From Galbibacter mesophilus (GTDB lineage Bacteria; Bacteroidota; Bacteroidia; Flavobacteriales; Flavobacteriaceae), in NCBI RefSeq assembly GCF_023721415.1, contig NZ_JAMQVC010000005.1:94178-158177 (forward strand): a DNA stretch of 64,000 nucleotides. Reading direction: 5' to 3'. The notes under the pieces were generated by a model that saw only the letters and a program-made list of their open reading frames with translations, searched no databases and had not been told where the DNA came from. Each line of letters opens with the position of its first letter. Within the stretch, counting starts at the first letter, position 1. Made by a program: the position numbers and the translations under genes. Below, one piece after another: positions 33,387 to 42,546 of the stretch.

Positions 33387-33880
33387 TAGGGGTTCAATAT
33401 ATTTTTAAGTTTTGTTTTAATCCTGTTCATCTTCACGCGTGCATTTACCTCAGAAATTCCCATTGTACTTGATATTTCTTTATAGTTTTTGTCTTCCAAA
33501 TAGAGAAAAACAAGCGCCTTTTCAATATCGTTCAATTGCTTGATTGCGTCGTACATTAAGGCAAGTTGTTGTTCCTCGGTATCATCATAAGCGGTTGATT
33601 TGACTTTGTGTACAACGGCATCGAAATCTTGTGTACGTATTTGCCGTTTCGATTTTCTGTATAACGTAATGGCTGTATTCAATGCAATTCGGTACATCCA
33701 TGTGCTAAACTTGGCATCACCCCTAAACTTTGGGTAAGCTTTCCAAAGCTGTATGGTAATTTCCTGAAATAAATCGTTATGAGCATGGGCGTCATCAGTA
33801 TAAATCTTACATATTTTATGCACGATATTCTGATTTTCCTCTAGCTCCTTAACAAAATTATGTTCCAGTTCCTTTGTCAC
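33386..33880 (-). CDS. ECF-type RNA polymerase sigma factor
   Basis: A 164-residue sigma-70 family protein. Region 2 is at about 20-90 (DLFQEITIQLWKAYPKFRGD, FSTWMYRIALNTAITLYRK), and region 4 at about 115-160 (LNDIEKALVFLYLEDKNYKE with an HTH ISSTMGISEVNARVKMNRIK). It directs polymerase to a small stress regulon. It is co-transcribed with the membrane protein that probably controls it. The target promoters are not evident in this window. Confidence 0.92.
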   Translation of the reverse strand: MTKELEHNFVKELEENQNIVHKICKIYTDDAHAHNDLFQEITIQLWKAYPKFRGDAKFSTWMYRIALNTAITLYRKSKRQIRTQDFDAVVHKVKSTAYDDTEEQQLALMYDAIKQLNDIEKALVFLYLEDKNYKEISSTMGISEVNARVKMNRIKTKLKNILNP

Positions 33881-33975
33881 TAACAGTTTGCTTTCTGATA
33901 TAGTTAGTAGCTAAAGATAATGGTTTGTTACAATTTTTATATAGGATTCAATGATATGTGTGGTAATTATTTATT

Positions 33976-34020
33976 GAGACGGGAGACGGGAGACGGGAGA
34001 CAGAAGTCAGGGGACGGGAG
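33976..34020. repeat. GAGACGG short tandem tract in a 345-bp gap
   Basis: The motif GAGACGG repeats about three times and then degrades (GAGACAGAAGTCAGGGGACGG). Such tracts recur between genes in Flavobacteriia. The rest of 33881-34225 has no gene; a CCATCG/CGATGG pair lies near 34145-34170. Confidence 0.6.
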
Positions 34021-34200
34021 TCAAGAACCAAGAGTCATGAGTTTTAAGGATTGATAATGTCATTAGAAATACAATTCACGTAAATTAGAAAACCTATAAA
34101 AGATTAATTTTCTTAAAAATTATTGATGAATTTGTAGCGATGTACCATCGTCTTTCAGCTTTTCGATGGATTTTTATTACGAATTGTAAAGAGATACCTT

Positions 34201-34208
34201 TAACTTTG
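34201..34208 (+). promoter_or_regulatory. -7 box for NDH-2
   Basis: TAACTTTG (TAnnTTTG) is 17 bases before ATG 34226. No good -33 element at normal spacing. Confidence 0.45.
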
Positions 34209-34225
34209 AGAAAACACAAATTGCT

Positions 34226-35542
34226 ATGAACATTCCACGCACAAGCGACCCAAGGGTTGTAATAATCGGTGGTGGGTTTGGAGGTATTGCCTTGGCAAAA
34301 AAATTAGCCAAACAAGATGTGCAGGTGGTACTCTTGGACAAACATAATTACCATACCTTTCAGCCGCTTTTATATCAGGTTTCTACTGGCGGATTAGAGC
34401 CCGATTCTATTGCCTATCCAATTCGTAAAATCCTTTCCAAGTATCCTAATTTCTTTTTCCGATTGGCTAAAGTGGAAGGCGTAAACACTAGCGAAAAAGT
34501 GTTGGATACCGACATCGGTCAGTTAAAATACGATTATTTGGTATTGGCAACTGGCTCTCGAACCAATTTCTTCGGAAATAAGGAAATGGAAGCCAATAGC
34601 ATGATTATGAAAACGGTTCCCGAAGCGTTGAATCTTCGTAGTTTGATATTGCAGAATTTTGAGGAGGCCTTACTTACCGATAGTTTGGATGAGCGGGATG
34701 CATTAATGAATTTTGTTATTGTTGGTGCAGGACCGACGGGTGTTGAATTGGCAGGTGCTTTGGCCGAAATAAAAAAGGGTATTTTACCCAAAGACTACCC
34801 CGATCTCGATACCAGAAGAGCACAAATTAATATTGTTCAATCTGGGGATGTCATTTTAAAAGGAATGAGTGCAAAAGCTTCCGAAAAAGCAGAAAAGTTT
34901 TTGGAAGAACTTGGTGTGGATGTTTGGAAAAATACAAGAGTGATCGGTTATGATGGAAATCTAGTCACCACTACTACCGACCTCACTTTTAGAACGGCGA
35001 CCTTAATTTGGGCGGCAGGGGTAAAAGGTCAAACTATTAAAGGTTTGGACAGTACAGATTTTGTTACCCATAGTAATAGGATTTCAGTAAATGAATTTAA
35101 TCAAGTAAAAAGTTTTACCGATGTTTTTGCCATTGGGGATGTTGCCTGTATGATATCCCAGGATTTATTAGGGGGGCATCCAATGGTAGCCCAGGTGGCG
35201 TTACAACAAGGCTCTCATTTGGGAGATAATTTGCTCCGTATTTTTAATGAAGAACCATTACAGCCTTTTAAATATAAAGATAAAGGAACTATGGCAACTA
35301 TTGGGAGAAACAAGGCTGTGGTAGATTTACCTCGATTCCGTTTTCAGGGAGTGTTTGCCTGGTTCGTTTGGATGTTTGTTCATTTATTCTTTCTAATTGG
35401 ATTTAGAAACCGAATGGTGGTCTTTGTAAACTGGGTGTATAATTACGTCCGTTTTGATAGGGAAGCCAGATTAATTATTCGTCCTTACAAAAAACCTAAA
35501 GCAAAAGTGATTCCGATTGAAGCGGCAAAATCAAAAACTTAA
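34226..35542 (+). CDS. Type II NADH:quinone oxidoreductase (NDH-2)
   Basis: A 438-residue FAD enzyme that passes electrons from NADH to quinone without pumping protons. The FAD site is IIGGGFGGIALAKKL (about 12-26). The NADH site is VIVGAGPTGVELAGALAE (about 165-182). DVFAIGDVACM is the second FAD contact. The C-terminus has a hydrophobic amphipathic stretch (FAWFVWMFVHLFFLIGF) that anchors it to the membrane, as in other Bacteroidota homologues. It is monocistronic, ending at a nested palindrome. Confidence 0.9.
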   Translation: MNIPRTSDPRVVIIGGGFGGIALAKKLAKQDVQVVLLDKHNYHTFQPLLYQVSTGGLEPDSIAYPIRKILSKYPNFFFRLAKVEGVNTSEKVLDTDIGQLKYDYLVLATGSRTNFFGNKEMEANSMIMKTVPEALNLRSLILQNFEEALLTDSLDERDALMNFVIVGAGPTGVELAGALAEIKKGILPKDYPDLDTRRAQINIVQSGDVILKGMSAKASEKAEKFLEELGVDVWKNTRVIGYDGNLVTTTTDLTFRTATLIWAAGVKGQTIKGLDSTDFVTHSNRISVNEFNQVKSFTDVFAIGDVACMISQDLLGGHPMVAQVALQQGSHLGDNLLRIFNEEPLQPFKYKDKGTMATIGRNKAVVDLPRFRFQGVFAWFVWMFVHLFFLIGFRNRMVVFVNWVYNYVRFDREARLIIRPYKKPKAKVIPIEAAKSKT

Positions 35543-35558
35543 ATATATCGAATAAAAA

Positions 35559-35600
35559 ATGTCACCCTTCGACTCCCGATGCTTCGGGACAGGGTGACAT
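35559..35600. repeat. Nested palindrome after NDH-2, repeat and probable terminator
   Basis: ATGTCACCCT (35559-35568) is a perfect inverted repeat of AGGGTGACAT (35591-35600). Inside it lies a second perfect hairpin TCCCGA/TCGGGA (35574-35579/35584-35589). This two-level form resembles dispersed Bacteroidota GTCA...TGAC elements and could serve as a bidirectional terminator between NDH-2 and clpX. Confidence 0.75.
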
Positions 35601-35646
35601 TAATATATTTCTGAAAGAAATAATCTTTCTTTAAAGGATTTTCTGC

Positions 35647-36876
35647 TTACGAAACTGCCTTTAATTTGTTTACAGTAACTTTTGTTAATTTGTCTTCCAC
35701 ATAATCTTTGTCCACTACCAATTTGTCTTCGGAAGTGCTTGGAAGCTCAAACATGGCATCAGTTAGAACTGTTTCACAAAGTGAGCGTAACCCCCTTGCA
35801 CCCAATTCATACTCAATAGCTTTTTCAACAATAAAATCTAATGCTTCATTGGTGATTTCAAAAGTAATGTCATCCATTTCAAACAGCTTTGCGTATTGTT
35901 TGATAATGGCATTTTTTGGTTCCGTTAAAATGGAACGTAGGGTTTTTGCATCCAACGGATCCATGTGCGTAAGAACAGGTAAACGCCCAATAATTTCTGG
36001 AATTAAACCAAATTCCTTTAAATCCTTCGGAATGATATATTGTAAAAGGTTTTCACGGTCTATCATGTCCTTTTTGGCAACGCTGTATCCAACGGCTTGC
36101 ATATTCAGCCTTTTCGAAATATGCCTGTCAATCCCATCAAAAGCACCTCCAGCTACAAAAAGAATGTTTTCAGTATTTACTTCAATAAATTTTTGGTCGG
36201 GGTGTTTTCTTCCTCCTTTTGGCGGAACATTAACCGTCGTACCTTCCAATAATTTTAGTAAAGCCTGCTGAACACCTTCCCCAGAAACATCTCTGGTAAT
36301 AGACGGGTTATCGCTTTTACGGGCAATTTTATCAATTTCATCTATAAAAACAATACCGCGTTCGGCCTTTTCCAAATTATAATCCGCTGCCTGAAGAAGA
36401 CGGGTTAAAATACTTTCCACATCTTCCCCAACGTAACCAGCTTCTGTTAATACCGTAGCATCTACTATTGCTAAAGGAACATTCAACATTTTGGCAATTG
36501 TTTTTGCCATGAGGGTTTTACCGGTACCGGTTTGCCCTACCATAATAATGTTACTCTTTTGGATTTCGATATCTTCTTTGGAAGCAGGTTGCAACAATCT
36601 TTTATAATGATTGTAAACTGCAACAGACATTACTTTTTTGGTAACATCTTGCCCTATGATAAACTGATCTAGGTATTCCTTGATTTCTGCCGGTTTCTTT
36701 AAAACCAACTCAGAAGATAATTCGGTATTTTTATTCTGTTGCGATTCTTCTAATACAATTCCATGTGCTTGTTCTATGCAACGGTCACAAATATGGGCAT
36801 CCAAACCTGCGATAAGCAAATTGGTTTCCGATTTTTTCCGTCCGCAAAACGAGCATTCTAATTCTTCTTTCGCCAT
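35647..36876 (-). CDS. clpX: ATP-dependent protease ATP-binding subunit ClpX
   Basis: A 409-residue AAA+ unfoldase that feeds substrates to ClpP. The N-terminal zinc-binding domain has Cys8, Cys11, Cys30 and Cys33. Walker A is GQTGTGKT (114-121), Walker B IVFIDEID (175-182). A pore-loop-type GYVGEDVES, the [10 protein letters not shown] loop region and the C-terminal lid ([10 protein letters not shown]) are present. Last gene of the conserved tig-clpP-clpX order, 61 bp after clpP, with a perfect palindrome in that gap. Confidence 0.97.
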   Translation of the reverse strand: MAKEELECSFCGRKKSETNLLIAGLDAHICDRCIEQAHGIVLEESQQNKNTELSSELVLKKPAEIKEYLDQFIIGQDVTKKVMSVAVYNHYKRLLQPASKEDIEIQKSNIIMVGQTGTGKTLMAKTIAKMLNVPLAIVDATVLTEAGYVGEDVESILTRLLQAADYNLEKAERGIVFIDEIDKIARKSDNPSITRDVSGEGVQQALLKLLEGTTVNVPPKGGRKHPDQKFIEVNTENILFVAGGAFDGIDRHISKRLNMQAVGYSVAKKDMIDRENLLQYIIPKDLKEFGLIPEIIGRLPVLTHMDPLDAKTLRSILTEPKNAIIKQYAKLFEMDDITFEITNEALDFIVEKAIEYELGARGLRSLCETVLTDAMFELPSTSEDKLVVDKDYVEDKLTKVTVNKLKAVS

Positions 36877-36890
36877 CTTAATTTAGTTAC

Positions 36891-36907
36891 GTAAGCAATT
36901 TGCTTAC
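36891..36907. other. 17-bp palindrome between clpP and clpX
   Basis: GTAAGCAA, one T, TTGCTTAC is perfectly symmetrical. It begins 14 bp upstream of the clpX ATG. It could be an operator, a weak hairpin (6-bp stem, 5-base loop) or an mRNA processing site. Confidence 0.5.
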
Positions 36908-36937
36908 ATTCGCATTAGTTTTAAGGTATTTATAAAA

Positions 36938-37615
36938 TTATTTTTCCCTAATCAATACTTCATCAATCATACCATATTCTTTGGCTTCCTTAGCCTTCAT
37001 CCAATAGTCGCGGTCACTATCTTCCGTAACTTTTTCCATGCTTTGACCAGAATGTTTTGCGATGATTTGGTATAATTCTTCTTTAAGTTTTAAAATTTCC
37101 CTTGCTGTAATTTCAATATCACTAGCTTGTCCTTGTGCGCCACCCAAAGGTTGGTGAATCATTACACGGCTATGTGGCAAAGCAGAACGTTTCCCTTTTT
37201 CACCTGCGCATAGAAGCACTGCTCCCATAGAGGCAGCCATACCGGTACAAATAGTGGCTACGTCTGGTTTAATGTATTGCATGGTGTCGTAAATACCCAA
37301 CCCTGCATAGACACTTCCGCCAGGGGAATTAATATAAATTTGAATGTCTTTTGAGGCATCTGCACTTTCCAAAAACAGCAATTGCGCTTGAATAATATTT
37401 GCTACTTGATCATTGATGCCAGTCCCCATAAAGATGATTCTATCCATCATTAAACGAGAGAAAACATCCATAGCAACCGCATTCAATTGGCGCTCCTCAA
37501 TAATGTTTGGGGTTAGTCCTACAGGGGTTACAGCGCTCACCAGCTTGTCGAAATACATGCTGTTAATACCTCTGTCTTTGGTTGCAAAAGCCTTAAATTC
37601 TTTTTCTATGTTCAT
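36938..37615 (-). CDS. clpP: ATP-dependent Clp protease proteolytic subunit ClpP
   Basis: A 225-residue serine peptidase forming the tetradecameric barrel. The triad is Ser129 (GMAASMGAV), His154 ([10 protein letters not shown]) and Asp203 (DSDRDYWM). The oxyanion glycines are in [11 protein letters not shown]. About 25 residues precede the mature core, a propeptide-like extension normal for Bacteroidota. Downstream of tig and its terminator, upstream of clpX. Confidence 0.97.
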   Translation of the reverse strand: MNIEKEFKAFATKDRGINSMYFDKLVSAVTPVGLTPNIIEERQLNAVAMDVFSRLMMDRIIFMGTGINDQVANIIQAQLLFLESADASKDIQIYINSPGGSVYAGLGIYDTMQYIKPDVATICTGMAASMGAVLLCAGEKGKRSALPHSRVMIHQPLGGAQGQASDIEITAREILKLKEELYQIIAKHSGQSMEKVTEDSDRDYWMKAKEAKEYGMIDEVLIREK

Positions 37616-37643
37616 AAATTTTTTATTCCTGTTTTTAGTACGT

Positions 37644-37675
37644 AAAAAGGCGTTGAACTTACAGTTTAACGCCTT
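37644..37675 (-). terminator. Terminator of tig
   Basis: On the minus strand a 12-bp stem AAGGCGTTAAAC/GTTCAACGCCTT with one mismatch and a 5-base loop is followed by five T. It separates tig from clpP, so clpP probably has its own promoter or depends on read-through. Confidence 0.85.
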
Positions 37676-37703
37676 AAATATACTTAATTTATTTTATAAG
37701 GAT

Positions 37704-39026
37704 TTACCCATAAACCTCTTTAACAAAGTTTTCATAGGTAACTTCTTTGGCTTTTAAATTGGCTTTTTCCTTGTAAAGATTTACCAATTTTTCGCTCATT
37801 ATTTGTTCAGATAATCTTTTAGCCTCTTCTTGATTTGAAAGTACTCTACTAGAAATGTTTTCTAATACTTCTTCCTCTGGATCTGTTTGCCCGAATTGAG
37901 CCATTTGCATACGAACGTAGTTCTTAGCGAATTCTTTCAACTCATCATAACTTACTTGAAGGTCGTTATCTTTCATGATTTTCCCTTCAATAAGTTGGTA
38001 TCTCAATCCTTTTTCGGATTTTTCGTATTCTTCGCTAGCTTCCTCATCAGAAAGTTCTTTTTCACCAGTTACTTGGATCCATTTCTTTAAGAAATCTGCT
38101 GGAAGATCGAATTTAGTATTTTCTACCAAATACTCGGTAATATCGTTCAAAAGCTTTTGATCTGCTTGCTGTGCGAATTGTTTTTCAGCGTCTTCTTTAA
38201 TTTTCGCTTTCATTTCTTCTTCTGAAGTAACAACACCTTCGCCGAAAAGCTTATCGAACAATTCTTGGTTGAGTTCGGCAGCTTCTCTTTTGTTAATCTC
38301 GTCGATGCTAAAAGTAACTTCAATATCCAAATCGCTGGCATCTTCTTGATCAACCTTTAGCAAATTCACTAAATCTTGATCGTCTTCAAACAAACTTTTC
38401 GTTTTAAGCTCAAGCGTATCGCCTACCTTAGCACCTACAAACTTGTTAAGGTTTCTTTTTCCTTTAAGTTTGTCTAATGTGAAAGTCACGCGGTTTTCAA
38501 TTTCTTTTTCTTCATTTTTAAAAACTCCTGTAACTTCACTTTCCTCGGTAACTTCGTCTTGAGAGATAAGTTTTCCGTACTGTTTAGCAATTCTATCTAT
38601 TTGCTCATCAATCATTTTATCGTCTGCAACGATTTTATATTGAGTGATAGGCTTTTTAGTGTTTAGATCTACATCAAATTCTGGAGCAAGTCCTAACTCA
38701 AATTCAAAAGAAAAGTTATCAGCGTTCCAATCTAAATTATCCTGAGCTTTTGGAAGTGGATTTCCAAGAACGTCCAATTTTTCTTCCGTAAGGTATTTGT
38801 TAAGCGAATCTTGTAACAATTTATTTACTTCGTCTACTAAAACCGCTTTCCCATACTGTTTTTTAACCAATCCCATAGGAACATGCCCTTTTCTAAATCC
38901 AGGGATGTTCGCATTCTTACGATAATCAGTTAAAATTTTATCTACTCTTTCGCTGTAATCCTCTTTGGTAATAGCAACTTTTACTATTGCATTTAAGTCG
39001 TCAATTTGCTCTCTTGTAATATCCAT
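37704..39026 (-). CDS. tig: Trigger factor
   Basis: A 440-residue ribosome-bound chaperone. The N-terminal ribosome-binding domain contains IPGFRKGHVPMGLVKKQYG (about 40-58). The C-terminal chaperone arms fill the last 180 residues. The middle part, where the FKBP isomerase domain normally lies, is present in length but lacks motifs I could assign, so isomerase activity is uncertain. The frame is open 90 bp upstream, but a promoter lies there; ATG 39026 fits the family start. Confidence 0.92.
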   Translation of the reverse strand: MDITREQIDDLNAIVKVAITKEDYSERVDKILTDYRKNANIPGFRKGHVPMGLVKKQYGKAVLVDEVNKLLQDSLNKYLTEEKLDVLGNPLPKAQDNLDWNADNFSFEFELGLAPEFDVDLNTKKPITQYKIVADDKMIDEQIDRIAKQYGKLISQDEVTEESEVTGVFKNEEKEIENRVTFTLDKLKGKRNLNKFVGAKVGDTLELKTKSLFEDDQDLVNLLKVDQEDASDLDIEVTFSIDEINKREAAELNQELFDKLFGEGVVTSEEEMKAKIKEDAEKQFAQQADQKLLNDITEYLVENTKFDLPADFLKKWIQVTGEKELSDEEASEEYEKSEKGLRYQLIEGKIMKDNDLQVSYDELKEFAKNYVRMQMAQFGQTDPEEEVLENISSRVLSNQEEAKRLSEQIMSEKLVNLYKEKANLKAKEVTYENFVKEVYG

Positions 39027-39062
39027 TCTAAAAAAATATTTAATAGCCCGTAAATGGGCATG

Positions 39063-39093
39063 CAAAAGTAAAACATTTTCAAAAGGTAACCAA
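39063..39093 (-). promoter_or_regulatory. Promoter of tig
   Basis: Minus strand: TTG (39093-39091), 20 bases, TACTTTTG (39070-39063). It is a near-perfect Bacteroidota promoter about 37 bases before the ATG, and rules out the longer upstream start. Confidence 0.7.
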
Positions 39094-39205
39094 GTTTTTA
39101 AAAGGCTGAAAAACAAAATATTAATTTTTATTTAACAGCCTTCCTAGTTTGAATGTTTAGAATGAAGTTTTTTAAGGAATAAAAATGGTTTTCTTGCTGA
39201 AATTA

Positions 39206-39547
39206 TTAATCGGCACCAACAAGCGAGTCGAAAATGGATTGTAAAACCGATAATAACAAACTGAACAATAGTGCCCACCAAATGTTGCTAACAGCGAAAC
39301 CACTCACAAAGTAATCTGCCAGTAAAATGATGATGGCATTGATAATGAGTAGGAACAAACCTAAAGTAATAATGGTAACTGGAAGGGTTAGGATGACAAG
39401 AATTGGTTTTACAATAAAATTAAGTAATGCGAGTACAATAGCAACAATAATTGCAGTACCGTAACTTTCTACTCCTACGCCCGGCAGGATCTTGGCCAAG
39501 ATCACCACTGAAATGGCGGTAAGTAGTATTCTAATAATGAATTTCAT
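39206..39547 (-). CDS. Phage holin family 4-like small membrane protein
   Basis: A 113-residue protein with four hydrophobic helices and very few charged residues, e.g. ILLTAISVVILAKILPGVGV and AIIVAIVLALLNFIVKPILV. This is the Phage_holin_4_2/YvlD-type domain. Chromosomal members are not tied to phages and their role is unknown. It stands alone, separated from the upstream lipoprotein gene by a strong terminator. Confidence 0.82.
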   Translation of the reverse strand: MKFIIRILLTAISVVILAKILPGVGVESYGTAIIVAIVLALLNFIVKPILVILTLPVTIITLGLFLLIINAIIILLADYFVSGFAVSNIWWALLFSLLLSVLQSIFDSLVGAD

Positions 39548-39584
39548 AATTGATGATTTTGTTGAATTTGAGTATTAAAGATAT

Positions 39585-39616
39585 AAAAAAAGCGCCTGTA
39601 GGTAACAGGCGCTTTT
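39585..39616 (-). terminator. Terminator of the GDSL lipoprotein gene
   Basis: A perfect 12-bp stem AAAAGCGCCTGT/ACAGGCGCTTTT (39588-39599/39605-39616) with a 5-base loop. The minus strand continues with a T run, so it terminates the FadL-GDSL transcript. Confidence 0.9.
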
Positions 39617-39640
39617 AGGAAATAATATTTTTTTATAACT

Positions 39641-41161
39641 CTATTCAACAAAAATAGTAGTATAGGCGCCAGGATTTACTTCTGGTACTTCAGCTCCATA
39701 CGTTTCATTGATGCTTGCAATGATGGCATTTGCGATAACCGCATAACCTCTCGCAGTTGGGTGTACGCCGTCTAAAGAGAATGCGCCGCCAGTGGCGTAG
39801 GTGTTGGTTATAGTTCCGCCATCAAAAGAAATACCGCCACTTGCCAACTGGTTCATTAATGTTTCAACATCTACAAAAGCCAAACCGTTTTGATCTGCCA
39901 AGGCTTTAATAGTTGTATTATAGGCAGTTTGTGCAGTAAGTACTTCTGTTTGCTCGCTTGGCGTTAAAACATTGGCGTCTTCCAACGGATAGGTTACAGC
40001 CACCGTGTTGAAAGGTGCTGGAATACCTTCTTGCGTCGTTCCAATGAGTGATGATGTTGGTAGTGTTACTAAATCTTCAGCAGTAGCATGTCTTGCCTGT
40101 CCATAAAGACTTGCCATTAAAGCTGCCTGCTGCGGAGGTATTCCGTTAGCTATTAATGCTGCGTTCAACTGTGCCTCAAGATTTGTTAGATTTTCATCTT
40201 TAATCATCACCGGGTTTGGCGCGGTAGCACTTAGCAGCACCACACGATCACCGGCTCCAAAAGCAGTAAGGATTTGCTTTAATGGACCAATTAATTCTTG
40301 ATTTAATTGATTTACAGTAGCCTGGTCTAGCGGAACAGGATTGTGAGGAACCGTTGTGAAATATGGAATAGTTGTAACATTTGGAATGTTGCAAACTACA
40401 CCTTTCGCATCGTTTTGGGTTAACGCTCCTAAAAGATCACTATATGTTTTTGCAAATACGTTCGGGTCGGTGATATCGTTCGAACCGTAGGTGGTAGGAT
40501 CTAGATTTCCAGTTTGATTTGTACCAACACCACCAGAAGTTGCGTATCCTAAGATATCGTTGTTTCCAATCCACAGAGAGAAAAATGTTGGATTTTGAGC
40601 AACGGCGTCTGCAATTACGGTAGCTTCTGGAGAAGAAGCCATTCTTATAAAATAAGGGTTAGCAGTACCTGCTTGTAAATTGGCAATGTTTCCATAGCCT
40701 GGAGCTCCTAAATGAAAACTTTTTGCTCCGGGAACCCCCATATTGTTAAATGGACCTTCAGCAACATTTGTGATGTCCGTTGTTGGTGTTGCTGCAAGAA
40801 CAACTGGATTTGTTTCACCAGTTTCAGAAACTTGAATTACCCTTCTATTTTCTGCAATTTGGTTTCCGTTTGCTAATAAACCGCCTGTGTTGTCATTTAC
40901 CAATGGCTGGTTAAACTCGCCACCTCCCACAAGTGAAAATTGAGAAGCCAAAATGCTCGGGAATGAATTTTGTTGTCCGTATAAATAAAGTGCCCCATCA
41001 GCATAGCCAGCTGTTAAGGAGTTTCCAACAGCAACGAAATTTGAGAAATCTGCTTCCCCGCTTGTGTAAAAGCCTTGTTCGTTTACAGGATCGTTAAATT
41101 CTGGCTGACATGCTGTTAACGTAGCTGCCGCCGCAATAGATATATATAATAGTTTTTTCAT
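39641..41161 (-). CDS. SGNH/GDSL hydrolase lipoprotein
   Basis: A 506-residue lipoprotein esterase or lipase. The lipobox ends at Cys18 (LTACQP). Block I is VAVGNSLTAGYADG with Ser48; block III is WIGNND; block V is SLDGVHPTARGY with the catalytic Asp and His. It is longer than minimal SGNH enzymes because of insertions between blocks. It follows fadL by 22 bp and shares its terminator. Pairing a surface esterase with a fatty-acid porin suggests release and uptake of acyl chains. Confidence 0.88.
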   Translation of the reverse strand: MKKLLYISIAAAATLTACQPEFNDPVNEQGFYTSGEADFSNFVAVGNSLTAGYADGALYLYGQQNSFPSILASQFSLVGGGEFNQPLVNDNTGGLLANGNQIAENRRVIQVSETGETNPVVLAATPTTDITNVAEGPFNNMGVPGAKSFHLGAPGYGNIANLQAGTANPYFIRMASSPEATVIADAVAQNPTFFSLWIGNNDILGYATSGGVGTNQTGNLDPTTYGSNDITDPNVFAKTYSDLLGALTQNDAKGVVCNIPNVTTIPYFTTVPHNPVPLDQATVNQLNQELIGPLKQILTAFGAGDRVVLLSATAPNPVMIKDENLTNLEAQLNAALIANGIPPQQAALMASLYGQARHATAEDLVTLPTSSLIGTTQEGIPAPFNTVAVTYPLEDANVLTPSEQTEVLTAQTAYNTTIKALADQNGLAFVDVETLMNQLASGGISFDGGTITNTYATGGAFSLDGVHPTARGYAVIANAIIASINETYGAEVPEVNPGAYTTIFVE

Positions 41162-41183
41162 TTTCTTAAATAGTTAGCGTTCA

Positions 41184-42434
41184 TTAAAATCCGTAAGTGA
41201 TTCCTAAGCCTGGGATAAAAGCGTTGTTTTTGTAAGTACCTTCAAATGGAACATTTTGTCCATTCTCTTGATAAAAGTTATAAGACTCATATACTTCATC
41301 GAAATGAACGTACAGGAAGGAAGCATCCAATGCGAAACGTTCGCTAATTTTAAAGGTAAAACCTCCAGTAAAGTTGTTGGAGTCGTTTCTTGGAGTTTCT
41401 GGAGCGAAATAACCAGATCGAACAGGAGACTCATCAAAATAATAACCACCTCTCAAAGTGAAACGTTGTGTTGCTTTGTACTGTAAACCAAAACGGTAAG
41501 TTGATGCATTTTTGTAGTTACGCGGATTTAAAGATTCTTCGCCGTTGCTAAAAATAACATCCAATGCTTCGTAAGCATTCCAGTAAGCACGGTTATAATC
41601 AAAAGCAACTAACCATTTTTCGTTGATGGCGTAAGAAGCTCCCACTGTTAATTCAGCAGGTAAAGGCAGTTCCGCATCAAAAGTTACATTGTTAAACATA
41701 CCGTTCATGTTTCCTCCTTGAGGAATGTTTTGGAAATCGGCTTCTCCGTCTTCAGCCGTCATATCGATTTCAGAACGGTAATTTACACCAATAGTAAATT
41801 TTTCTGTTGGACGTAGCATCATACCAAGAGTGTATCCCCAAGCAGTGATACCGCTGTCGTCTATAGTCACATTAGCGCGTTCTCCTTCAAGGTTTGTAGT
41901 AGTTCTATCAATATTTCTATTGAAGTTAACCGCTCCCATGGCCAAAATAGGACCACCACCGAAACTTAATTTTTCGTTTACACGAATGGAAACAGTAGGT
42001 TGGAAATAAACAGCAGAAAGGCTTATGTCGTTCACCAAATGGGATCCTTCCCAGTCGGTTGGATATTCAACTCCACTTCCATAGGGAGTATAAACTCCAA
42101 GACCTACACTTGCCCAGTCGTTTATTTTATAGGCGGCATATACATTAAATGGAGTGGATACACCGTTGTTGTCTTCCGTATACCATCCGTATTGTTCATT
42201 TTGAAAACTAATGTTTGCAAAAACGGCATTCGCTCCTGCACTAACCGTAAATTTTTCGTTCAAGAACGTTAAACCGGCAGGGTTGAAGAAAACCAATTCC
42301 GAAGAATTTATAACAGCAACACCTGTATGCCCCATGGCAAGTTGTTTTTGTCCCTGTAACGCAATTCGGTAACCTCCAGCATAAGTAAGGGCACTAGTAA
42401 GCAAAACCATTGCCAATAGCGTAATTTTTTTCAT
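41184..42434 (-). CDS. OmpP1/FadL/TodX outer-membrane transporter
   Basis: A 416-residue outer-membrane beta-barrel for long-chain fatty acids or other hydrophobic molecules. The signal peptide is MKKITLLAMVLLTSALTYAG. The mature N-terminus GYRIALQGQKQLAMGHTGVA with VFFNPAGLTFL is the FadL hatch/NPA signature. The last residues (IPGLGITYGF) end in Phe as expected for a barrel. A longer frame to 42467 exists, but a textbook promoter just upstream supports ATG 42434. First gene of a two-gene operon. Confidence 0.9.
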   Translation of the reverse strand: MKKITLLAMVLLTSALTYAGGYRIALQGQKQLAMGHTGVAVINSSELVFFNPAGLTFLNEKFTVSAGANAVFANISFQNEQYGWYTEDNNGVSTPFNVYAAYKINDWASVGLGVYTPYGSGVEYPTDWEGSHLVNDISLSAVYFQPTVSIRVNEKLSFGGGPILAMGAVNFNRNIDRTTTNLEGERANVTIDDSGITAWGYTLGMMLRPTEKFTIGVNYRSEIDMTAEDGEADFQNIPQGGNMNGMFNNVTFDAELPLPAELTVGASYAINEKWLVAFDYNRAYWNAYEALDVIFSNGEESLNPRNYKNASTYRFGLQYKATQRFTLRGGYYFDESPVRSGYFAPETPRNDSNNFTGGFTFKISERFALDASFLYVHFDEVYESYNFYQENGQNVPFEGTYKNNAFIPGLGITYGF

Positions 42435-42469
42435 GTATTTGTTTTTTGAATTTATGAATTTTAGCATTT

Positions 42470-42499
42470 CAAATTTATAACAATATTATTTATATGCAA
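42470..42499 (-). promoter_or_regulatory. Promoter of the fadL-GDSL operon
   Basis: Minus strand: TTG (42499-42497), 19 bases, TAAATTTG (42477-42470). It matches the Bacteroidota consensus in both boxes and spacing, 36 bases before ATG 42434. Confidence 0.75.
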
Positions 42500-42546
42500 T
42501 TTTGAGTAGCCTCACATTTTGAATTCACTAAAAAATTAACATTTGA

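Noticed and set aside
35708..36271. 187-residue plus-strand frame opposite clpX
   Set aside because: Shadow of clpX; low-complexity Ser/Phe composition from the antisense of conserved codons.
39206..39547. Prophage suggested by the holin-family gene
   Set aside because: No phage structural, lysis or integrase genes are nearby; this small family is a common chromosomal gene.
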